DNA of 64,000 bases, from the NCBI RefSeq assembly GCF_037975245.1, contig NC_092562.1, positions 292,501-356,500 of the forward strand, in the 5' to 3' direction. The notes under the pieces were generated by a model. It was not told the DNA's origin and made no database searches. It saw only the letters and a list, made by a program, of their open reading frames with translations. This stretch comes from Apostichopus japonicus (lineage: Eukaryota; Echinodermata; Holothuroidea; Aspidochirotida; Stichopodidae). Positions 53,291 through 64,000 of this stretch are shown piece by piece. Positions within the stretch are counted from its first letter, which is position 1. The number at the start of each line of letters is the position of its first letter. The position numbers were made by a program, and so were the translations under genes.

Positions 53291-56200
53291 TGAAGAGGTG
53301 ATCAATGTATCTATGACAGCTTTCGGCACAAACAAAACCAAGACCGCTAGAAGCCTTTGTTTCCTCTCCCTCTTTGGTATATATGCTAATGATGTAACTT
53401 CTTTGTGTTATATGTGATATCATCAAAGATTAGAAAACCATTCAATTGTACAATAGACTATGACTGGTTATTAAACATCTACTCTTTCCTGCTGTGTAAA
53501 TGTAAGGCTAAACATTGATTAATGTTATCGGTACTTATGTTAAAGGGAGACCGGTTAACAAACAAAATGCAGGGTAACGGTTATTATACATGAATAGACT
53601 AAGTGACAGAGGGGAACTTTAATGCCTATCCAATCTTCCAAGTGGTGTACATTTTGATTGCATAAATCATTTTTCAGTAAGATAAGTCTTTATGTATTTA
53701 TATTTGCTGTTTATTACATCAGGCACAAAACCATTAACCTACCTTAATATTTAATCTTTACAATGCACAAACGCAATTGAGCGTCAGTGATTATTATGCG
53801 CAACGTTAGTATATATCTGTATGATAACAGATACACTGTTCATGCCCAATAACAAACTTTTCATTTTGACAAATTTATTGGAAAGACCAATCCATATTTC
53901 TTTAGAAATGCCTGTTTGTTTCCGTCTTTTAAGTCCCTTTTGTACACACAACTTAATAGTTTGCAAACAACGTATAGCTGTGAGGTTTTTTCTTTCTTTC
54001 AGTGATAATCGCCCTATCGTATGGCTGTTGCCGTGTATATACAGTAGATCGAATAGACGCTTAATTAAACAAATGCAGACTATTTTGAAGTGGGAATATA
54101 AGATAAGCTCTGCAACTGATGAAACACTGCCCTTTTAGAGTTATACTCAGTTTGTGCATTTATTCGGGGATGAGAAATTCACTTGAAAAGTAAGAGCCAT
54201 CTTCTCTTTAAGTGAATAATATTGAGCCCACCCCCCCCCCTCTTACTATATATACTTATACATACATGAGTACAGTGCTGAAAATCATATCTTATGTATG
54301 TAAGACTTATATGCAACCGTTAGCACAACGGTCGTAATTTGTCAATAAAGATCATGGAACTCGACTGGTGGGTCACAGCAGAAAGCATATATTATCTGAA
54401 CAACATCTAGTTAGCCACGATAACAATCGCTTATATTTCAATAAACACGACGTTATCAGGGTTCACTCTTTTGGCGTGCCTTTTTCCGACAGGGGAAGCT
54501 TCATATGTTTCATCAAAATGTATTGTCCCTTACCCCAGTACTGCAATTCTCACGACATATCACGAATCGTGCAAAACATACGTTTTGGGAGGCTAATTTA
54601 CCAATTGAAACCCCATCTCGCCTCGTGCAGCCATCAATTTGCAGACAATATTGCTACAAATTAACCACTATATCTGCCTTCGAGTATGTTTGTTCGAACG
54701 CCGATGGGACAAATTCTCACGAGTCCAGACCCTTTTCACCTGTTAGTAAAGTGCGTAGGATGTTGTTCCTCCCCTGTTTTCGTCCCTCGAGGCACAACCA
54801 TGGAAAGAACATTTAGCTCCATTTTTTCTTCTCTCTCTCTATCTATCTATCTCTTTGCCTCTTTACCTGATGGGAGAGGATGAAAATTTCAATCGATTTA
54901 GTGAAGAAGTAAGAAGAAGAAGAAGACATAAAAGAAAAATCAAATAGCTTCTGAAGTAGGTCTATGAGTAACTGTCAGAGCCTATGTTTACATTCTCTGT
55001 TCCCGCCTCGTGGTAATCATCTCTCATCAATTTGATAAGTGGTAGTGTGCGACCATTTATAATATTTAACACTATCGAGTTATGATATATATGTACACTA
55101 AAGGTGGCGTTGAAGTGTCTTATTTTTATATTGAAAAAGTATCATACTAATCAGTATGTGAATGAAATGAACTTGACTATGTTATAAGTAGTCTTTCTTT
55201 CTTTCTCGACCCCCCCCCCCCCCCTTGATCATTCTTTTTCGAAAGAGAGGAGTTCATTGGGAGTTTATATACAGTTACGTATGCTTGAAGTAAAGTAACT
55301 TAATTAAATTTAAAGGTCTAAAAATCGTTATCAAGTCAATGGATATTGTTCCATTCTTTAATTGACTTTGAGTGGGTGAAAAATAAAACACTACTTCAAA
55401 ATGTATCAATATCAGTCTTAAATGAAGATTACAACTTATGGTGTTGATAAAGTGCGCAGATGGGGGGGGGGGAGCGGGGATTAGGTCAAAATATTTTACT
55501 CAATTCTGTTCCCGATGCGGCTCTCATCTTGATTTTTCAAGGGTAGATAATGTTGTTTAAGACGCTAGCCTGGCTACGGCATGTTTTCGTTGAATTCGCA
55601 ACAATTTCATTGTAACGTATTCGTACCCAAACGTTTTAAATCTAAAATTTTCCAGGAAGTCTTCGTTAGGGGGTAACAAAAGTAATACATTTTTGTTAAA
55701 CTTTATGGGACGTTGACGGTTTCCCTTTATAGTAAGCATCAGCTAATTAAATCATAAAACCTTTCGAGAACCTCTAGTTTGTGGTAGTTATGTACATATT
55801 TTGTTGTATGGGTACGATGTGCCGTCTCAAGTGTCAATATACATGATACATGTATGAAATAACATATTCGGTATAAAAAAAAACAACTATATACAAAAAA
55901 TGCAATTACCAAGTGTATAGTGTTCTCACGCTTGTGGATTGATTTTTATCAGTATACCGGTACGCACGTATAACTAAGTGCGCGTTCGTTCTTGCTCACG
56001 AACTTTACATATTATGATGACGTAAAACAGTCATACTTGCTCTACGCAACATTTACCATGTTCAGGAGGAAAAGAAAAACATCTGATCTTGTATGGAATA
56101 TGTCTATAGCTATTTAATCTTTTATTTTCTTCAAGTTATTTAACTTTAGAATACTCCTTTAAAGACAATAAACAACAACAACGGTTTCTTAAACGGTGAG

Positions 56201-56300
56201 GGTCCAAATACTAATCGTTGATCTTAATCCTGTGTTTTATGAATTCTAATAACTTAACAAAACCATTTTTCTTTTATTGACTTCTCTGGTAATTCCCTGT
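53291..56300. other. No supported gene
   Basis: Several open frames of 65-108 codons are present without motifs. A good acceptor-like TTTTTTCTTTCTTTCAG ends near 54,001, followed by 45 open codons, but no partner was found. C runs lie at 54,230-54,240 and 55,209-55,224. Confidence 0.4.
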
Positions 56301-56331
56301 TATATATATATATATATATACATATATATAC

Positions 56332-56427
<96 letters not shown>
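56301..56427. repeat. (TA)n tract
   Basis: About 127 bp of TA with three early CA steps. Confidence 0.97.
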
Positions 56428-57863
<1,436 letters not shown>

Positions 57864-60800
57864 AAAACCTTGCAAGGAATATACTCGCAGACGCTTGCCG
57901 TATATGATTTATGTATGTATATAGACATATATATCTCTATACACACACACACACTATTTTGTTATAAACGTCTATCACCTTAGTTATTACATGTAGAGAA
58001 TTTTCACACAGTGTCTTCTTTTTTTTTGGGGGGGGGGTTCTCTTCTCTTCCCTGTTCTTCTTCTGTTTTTCATTTTTTCACATATTTTAATTGCGCTTGG
58101 CGTGTAGTTAACTTCTAACCTCAGACGATGTTATACCATTGTGTATTAAAGAACAACTTCTATGCATATACTACATAACAAAAAGAAAAAATGTTAGAAT
58201 CAATACCAGTCGAAATTTAAGAGTAAACACAATGATTTAATATTCTCCTAAAATCAATAGTAGCTTCCAAAAACTCGATGTGTCCTTAACTGCTTAATGT
58301 CGTTCGTGCTACAAGCTGATGACGTCATTACCTTGAACAGCCAAAAGAAGAAGGAAAGAAAAAAAACTTCAGTAGAAAACATGGACAAGTCGAAGCGAGA
58401 AAAGCGAGAAGAATAGAACAACGTTAAATGTGTTAATTTAATCAAGGTTGACTTTTTGCACCGTTTTGAGATTCTCTTGCTGCGGCGATGCGGACGAATT
58501 TTTCTTCTTCTTTTTTCTTTCTGTATCTCACATATCTCACCTTCTTTCTGCTCGAATGCTTTCCAGAAAAGAAAAGGAAGAAAAAAGAAAGATCTTAGGT
58601 AGAAAATCTCCGTTGAGCGCCGTATACGTTTAAAGTGTTTTTATATTAAATTTAGAACAAAATATGGCATCTTCTCTCCACATTTGACTCTCAGAAGTAA
58701 AGAAATGGAAGAAAATCAAAGTTTGCGATATTCTTCTCCAACTTTAATTGATATCAAAGGCGGTGTTGCATGTTGAACTTACAGGCTTGATCGAAGTGCC
58801 TGCTACAACATTATTTTGCTTGTATTTCTATAATAATTTCTCGTATTAAGAAGAAATGCCTGCGTGCAGGAGAGACTGGTGTAAACGTCCCTTTAATAAA
58901 TTTATCTTGTCATCATATTGCCATAGCAACAAGTGAAATAATATCGTAACGTGGAGTATACAATGTCAGAACCAAACATCATAAACTGTTAGGTTCTGCT
59001 GACTTATTTACTACTCTTGTTTTATAATTTCGGAATGTTTAATCAATATTTCAGACATTTGGAAGAATTTTTAGTTTTTAGTCGTTTCAATGTCAATTCG
59101 CATGTTACCATGGTTATTAACCATGTCGTTAATTAGCCATATTAATACTTAACCTGCATTTTTGATTGATATCTCAGCCTTTTTCCATCTTTTTCTTTAT
59201 GACAAAAGGACACACTAAACATTGGACATATACTCCCTCAAACTCCTCTTCCCCAACCTCCCCTCCCCTTATAATAATAATAATAATAATTAAAAATGGG
59301 ACTTCGTTAAAGTAATTAAGTTTGCTTTCAGTTCCAAGAATTTCAAATTGATGGAATAAATTAAAAGTTCCTACCAACATCTTAAAATGACACCACAAAA
59401 TAAGCCAAGCAGAAACGATCAGGAATCAAAACGCATGAGGTCGTAAACGTGCCAATCGTGTTTTAAAGAAAGCAGTCTTTTCTTTTACAAAAGGAGTAAT
59501 AGAGATCGTTCAGGCGCTGCACGGATGGATTCTTCTATTATATAGACATACCTATATATTTTTATATGCGAAACTTATTTGGTGAACCTCATGAACTATG
59601 CGTCACAAGAACTTCAATTATTTAGACAGGGGTCAAACTAACTACGAAGATCATTCAATTTCTTTAGATATCTATAATAGAAAGAAAATACTTGGGTTTG
59701 AAAAAAAAAGATATACCCAGGGGTAAATTAAAGAAAGACAATGAAGTTTTAATGGACTTTTTAGAAATTGAAGTAAACTATTATGATTCTAGGGAAACTT
59801 ATTTATTCTCAGCAGACAACAACGTCTTTAATGCGTCTTTCTTTATTTGGCAGTTAGCCAAGAATGTAGGTTTCGTTGTCATGCACATTCATGGGTAATC
59901 CGGGTCGCTTTTTGTGGTCGTTAATTAAAGCAGCATTCCAGGGGTTCATACAACTACAAGGCTAAAGGTAATGTGCCATACAACATTGACCATATCAAAC
60001 AATACAAATATTATAAGCTCTTTTAAATTGTATTTTTTATTTATTTTAAAGACTAACTAGTAAAAATGCATTGCAGAGTGGGGAGCAGGGGTGAGAAAGA
60101 CACGGGGGGGGGGGGGGTGATTGCAAGTAAATGTTCAAACTTCAATAGAATTCCACTGCCATTCTGAAAGCCTTTTTTATTTCTTGAGATGCCTTATATA
60201 ATTGTTGTAGCTCAAAAAGCTATGCTGGGTTGAGCTATTGTGATACCCCACCGTCACTCTATCTATCTATCCGTCCATCCATCTATCCATCCAGCCATCC
60301 ATCCATCCATCCATGCAACCAATAGAAAATAACACTACAATAGTATAAACACCAATAACACAGCTGTAACAGTTCTACTAACAATAATAAGAACAATAAG
60401 AATGATAGAAATATTAATTGATTAATGAGCCTGCATGTATATAGTTACTCTTCTCAATATCACAATTTATTCTCCACTTATTTTACGAATAACATTTCTG
60501 AAGTTCTGTTTTAGTTTAACTTAATATGTTATCTACAGATGATAAGTTTACTTTGGGATATAAAACTTGATAACATCCGCGAAATACAGCTGTTAGCCAG
60601 AAATTCATAATCTCGTAAAAAAAAGCTCATGGGTGAATTCTGCCTAGACTGTTAACGAGAACATCACGTGGGTAACACCTGCAGCACAAACAAATATTAA
60701 TTTTACTAATCAAGAACAGAAGTTGGAAATTTGGAAATGAAGCTCAACTTGCTCGCAGCTTTTTAAAATCCTACAAAACCATTTCTTTTAGTGCCCTCTG

Positions 60801-61296
60801 TTGTTTTTTGTTGGTGGCTTTTGCCCTGAACCAAACTTTTAACCATATGCTGAAATGAAACTGAACGGCTTTGTGTATATTAGATAAAGATTATTACTTA
60901 GATTCTATTTTAGCGAAACGTTTTGACTTGAAGGGCCATCCTATCAATCATTGGTGTAGCGTTCTCTTAGGCTTAAGTTAATGTACGTCAAGTGCAGGGG
61001 AAAATATATTCCTTCGCTTTCGCATAATATTGCATAAAATATTATATGCGTTACAAAAGAGTATTAACCATGTACTTGAAACAACAGAGGGACACGCTAT
61101 ACAGTGAGCTTGCTGCCGTGTATGCAAAAGCACAATTTGCAAAAACAATCTTTTAGAATTGTTGTTGAGTACCAGTGTAAGTACCAATGTGAGTACAAGA
61201 CTCAGAAAGCGAATATTAGTACTTATTCTTGTACTAGTATATCTGTGCTTTTATCGCAACCTGGGAATTCTACTTCGTTATGTTTTGTAGATCGAT
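57864..61296. other. No supported gene
   Basis: Contains G and T runs near 58,019-58,037, an (AAT)n block at 59,270-59,290, TGACGTCA at 58,320 and a GAGTAC-rich segment near 61,164-61,200. An open frame of 68 codons at 59,692-59,898 is Lys/Asp/Glu-rich, with VLMDFLEIEVNYYDSRETYL, but lacks splice or family support. Confidence 0.4.
60257..60316 (+). repeat. (ATCT/ATCC)n microsatellite
   Basis: TCTATCTATC passes into CATCCATCCATCC. Confidence 0.95.
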
Positions 61297-61388
61297 AAGC
61301 TTTTTTTTCAGAAACATTTATTTTTTCATAATTTTTTTTCAAAAACATTTATTTTTTCATCAACTTTTTTTTCATAAACATTTTTTTA
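61297..61388 (+). repeat. T-rich tandem repeat, about 30-bp unit, 3-4 copies
   Basis: TTTTTTTTCA(G/T/A)AAACATTTA is repeated with ATTTTTTCAT spacers. It immediately precedes the candidate terminal exon and supplies its pyrimidine tract. Confidence 0.85.
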
Positions 61389-61432
61389 TGTTATATAGGT
61401 ATAAGTCGTTGGAATGTTTGCCAAGTATACAG

Positions 61433-61582
61433 TGTTATTCCGGCTTTAGGGAACGGAAGCTTAATGATGGTCAAACAGTTACGTCCAATTGTTCACCTGG
61501 CTCAGGCTGGCTGCCTTTGTTGGCACAGTACATATGTTTGGCCTTAACAACATTCGTGTGTGTATTCATAAACTTAACATGA
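61433..61582 (+). CDS. Candidate terminal exon: cysteine-containing segment plus hydrophobic C-terminal tail
   Basis: Two acceptors are possible: TTATATAG at 61,398 (adding YKSLECLPSIQ; preceding exon in phase 2) or GTATACAG at 61,432 (phase 0). The frame reads CYSGFRERKLNDGQTVTSNC, then SPGSG, then a hydrophobic tail beginning WLPLLAQYICLALTTFVCVF and ending INLT and a TGA at 61,580. Small residues followed by about 20 hydrophobic residues at the very C-terminus is the arrangement of a GPI-attachment signal. It could also be a single membrane anchor. An AATAAA lies 197 bp downstream. With the phase-0 acceptor it can follow the exon ending at 40,671, giving a protein of about 120 residues. 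Linkage to the upstream exons is inference. Confidence 0.35.
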   Translation, partial: CYSGFRERKLNDGQTVTSNCSPGSGWLPLLAQYICLALTTFVCVFINLT

Positions 61583-61778
61583 AACAAATAGTGCAGACCA
61601 CCCCGGGCGGTTCATACGCGTAAGAGTATGTACGCTTCTGTATAGCTATCGTCTTTAAAAAAGAAATGTTTGATTTATCCAAATTGCAAAACGACATGGC
61701 AATTTGATCTTCGTTTTAGTTTAATGACATATTTCCAACTTTTCTAGAGAAATCTTTTGTCAATAATGGTAGTACGAT

Positions 61779-61784
61779 AATAAA
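61779..61784 (+). promoter_or_regulatory. Poly(A) signal AATAAA
   Basis: A canonical hexamer 197 bp after the stop of the candidate terminal exon, followed within about 35 bp by a T/G-rich stretch. Common by chance in AT-rich DNA, but placed as expected. Confidence 0.35.
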
Positions 61785-61849
61785 TGTCATTGCATGCTCA
61801 AAATATTGAGTTTATGAGAATTTTGTTTTCAGAAATCTTTTTCCATATA

Positions 61850-61869
61850 TATAAATAAATATATAAATG

Positions 61870-61922
<53 letters not shown>

Positions 61923-61924
61923 AC

Positions 61925-62000
<76 letters not shown>
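61850..62000. repeat. (TA)n tract with an embedded near-perfect palindrome
   Basis: ATATAAATGTTATATATATA (61,861) is mirrored by TATATATATAACATTTATAT (ending about 61,932). The intervening bases are TA with one TTTA step. Further TA follows to about 62,000. Confidence 0.9.
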
Positions 62001-62003
<3 letters not shown>

Positions 62004-63460
62004 TGTAGGCCTATCTATAACCTGTAAATACAGATCCGGACAGACATATCAAGTACTCCTCACAGAAAATCCCCACCTCCCCCCACCTCACCAAAACAAA
62101 AAAGTTGTGTCGCCTCACTAATGTCTTTTGAAGATATTGTCAAGAAGCACTGGAATTTCCCCTTATCATTATCCATTCCTTAATTTGAAATTTCCCTCGG
62201 CAGATTCTCGTGACATATTTTCAGAATTTTCTTTTCTTTTCTAAATCTCTTATATTTCTATTCTATATACGTTTTGTTTTTAAATACATTTCAACATTCT
62301 TGAGATATCACATGAATCTGATTGATATGCATGTTTTTTGGCCTCTAAAGTTTGCTTCATGAGTAGACGGGGCAAAAATTCAAGTTGACTGTCAATTATT
62401 TCCCAAACGCCGGTCTCAAAATGAACCGACCGCTTTTTTGTTTTTAAAGTATTTGCTCAGACCACATATTATAGATATATATATATATAAAGAGAGAGAT
62501 TATCACAAAATTTTCGAAAAAAAAATCATAACTTGAAAACCTGGGTAAGAGCATCTCCGTTTCATTTATAATCTAGTATATATTTTGCAATCATGAAAAA
62601 TGTCTTCGGATAATGACATGTTGACAGCAGAAATTGACTCGTTGTAGCTTTGACTATAATTTTGACGAAGTATTAAGGAATGGACTCTTTACGTCGTAAG
62701 TTAGAAAATATTTTGTCGTACTTACAATAATGTACTATGAGAAAGAAACGTTTTCCTTCTTGATAAAAATGTAATAATTATGGCAGTTGGTTTTGGCAAT
62801 AATTATCAAAGACAAAGCAAACATACTCAGTTCACTGGCTGACGAAAGGAATAGATTGGTTTCAATTTTTAATTCAAATCTGGACGAAGAAAGGAATTAT
62901 ACCTCTTTTGTTTTACTTAGAAAGGGTCGCTTGTACTTGCAACACTGAGGACGATTTCCTCTTCAAATAAACTATACACGGAGGCAAAAAGGAAGCAAAC
63001 GTAATTATTAGTTTTAAAAGATGACTTTAGTCAGAATTTCAGTCTTGATATGCTTATAGTCCAACAAAAATGGAACTTTTGAGTTAAAAGCAACGTTCTC
63101 TAGCTTTTCCGGTTCTTCAAGGTATGCTGAATCTCTGGAATGGCTTCTTTAAGGCAAAAATAATGATGACGTCAGTTTCTCAGATCCGGCTTTAAAATGT
63201 TATTGTGTAATCCATTGTATTTTATCAATATTCTACCATAACTCAACCATAGTATGATCTTTTAACTTCATATAAACAACAGAGCTAATACTTGGCTGAT
63301 ATTCAACATTTGTTCTTGACACACTTTATTTGTAACATGTATAAACAGGTCATTTGCAACCACGAACGTTATTTCGATTGGCCCCATTGAATATTTGTGT
63401 TACATCTGTGGAGCTGACCTAATGGTCTATTTATTGGAATACATAGTCTATAATCAGGGA
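62001..63460. other. No gene recognised
   Basis: AT-rich sequence with a short (TA)n(GA)n tract at 62,473-62,499 and TGACGTCA at 63,167. Confidence 0.5.
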
Positions 63461-63821
63461 CAAGGGCGTAGGAACTGGGGGGGCTGTGGGGCGCCAGCCC
63501 CCCCCCCCCCCCAGTGAAAAACATGGAGGGGCGGAAGTATCATTCCGCCCCCCGCTTCGCAAGTCAGAAAACCCCTTTTTCATTTCCAAATGAGAAAAAA
63601 ATCTCATTTGGAGCACCAAATTGCATCTAAGGCCAGGTGAAAATGCAAAATTATTTACAAAATGGAGTGGGTGTTGAAGTGTGCTATATTGCACCAAATT
63701 GCATCTGAGGCCACCTGGAAATGCAAATAAATTCACCCCCTCCCCTTAGACCCCTCCCCCAGGACGCGTCCATCAGGCTTCAGCCCCCCCCCCCACTCAA
63801 AAGTACCTTCCTACGCCACTG
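63461..63821. mobile_element. 361-bp non-autonomous DNA element with perfect 8-bp target duplication
   Basis: The left end is CAAGGGCGTAGGAACTGGGG and the right end, read inverted, is CAGTGGCGTAGGAAGG. Both share GGCGTAGGAA and lead into G-rich runs. ATCAGGGA flanks both sides exactly (63,453-63,460 and 63,822-63,829). An 8-bp duplication fits hAT-type integration. Inside are two direct copies of GCACCAAATTGCATCT(A/G)AGG (63,612 and 63,691) and a 10-bp dyad (CCAAATGAGA / TCTCATTTGG, about 63,586-63,611). No coding capacity. Confidence 0.85.
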
Positions 63822-63854
63822 ATCAGGGAGTTGTTCCATAACAACTCCCTGGTC
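63821..63854. other. 15-bp stem hairpin, insertion site of the adjacent element
   Basis: GATCAGGGAGTTGTT, loop CCAT, then AACAACTCCCTGGTC. It pairs throughout except for one T·G wobble. The element's target duplication ATCAGGGA forms the outer part of the left arm. Confidence 0.85.
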
Positions 63855-64000
63855 TAATCACTTTTAGCTGATGTACCTGAGCTGTTTAAAGGGTCAATTC
63901 CTCCAAAAGTTGTTTTTGTTTCTGCACCCTGCAGGGTGAAGCAGGGGGCCCGGGAGCCTCTGTTTTGAGTGGTACACAATTGGGGTGTGTAGGTGTGGTA

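Noticed and set aside
54001-54138. Strong acceptor-like TTTCTTTCAG followed by 45 open codons
   Set aside because: No donor partner and no family similarity; not distinguishable from chance.

Overview
The window is AT-rich, repeat-dense animal nuclear DNA. It contains no operons, no bacterial-style genes and no long non-repetitive open reading frame. Its content is introns and intergenic DNA, at least six separate minisatellite arrays, many (TA)n tracts, one very large GATA tetranucleotide array, SINE-like tRNA-derived pieces, DNA transposons and one RTE-type LINE scrap. Runs of the AGGCCTA / TAGGCCTAGG type (about 43,840-44,130) and the overall texture suggest a marine invertebrate deuterostome such as an echinoderm or hemichordate. 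That taxonomic guess is an impression and was not tested.

Layout: 877-3,915 holds two diverged direct copies of a roughly 1 kb segment carrying a TATA-like site. 7,234-7,965 (63-bp unit) and 8,701-9,112 (32-bp unit) are minisatellites. 10,691-10,735 is a candidate first coding exon encoding half a signal peptide. 10,770-11,845 is (TA)n-rich. 13,145-14,045 (26-bp unit), 15,421-17,072 (32-bp unit with higher-order structure) and 21,211-21,600 (39-bp unit) are further minisatellites. tRNA-derived SINE-like pieces lie near 20.5 kb and 28.7 kb. 30,285-33,340 is a 3 kb GATA array. 38,618-38,720 is a well-formed internal exon whose frame completes the signal peptide begun at 10,691. 39,503-39,922 is a hAT-like MITE. 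40,607 starts a phase-compatible third exon. 43,060-52,332 is a 9.3 kb DNA transposon with CACTCTAAG termini, carrying decayed spliced genes and an antisense RTE fragment. 61,399/61,433-61,582 is a candidate terminal exon with a hydrophobic tail and a poly(A) signal. 63,461-63,821 is a short element with a perfect 8-bp target duplication, inserted in one arm of a hairpin.

The best host-gene model is one small secreted or GPI-anchored cysteine-containing protein on the plus strand, spread over about 51 kb. Its introns would contain almost everything else in the window. Exons 1 and 2 are the better supported part. Exon 3 and the terminal exon are weaker, and the Ly6-like interpretation is inference only.

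No previously undescribed system can be demonstrated from this sequence alone. The items most worth testing are the split-signal-peptide gene, the cargo of the 9.3 kb transposon, the roughly 18-fold excess of the palindrome TGACGTCA, and the structured edges of the GATA array.
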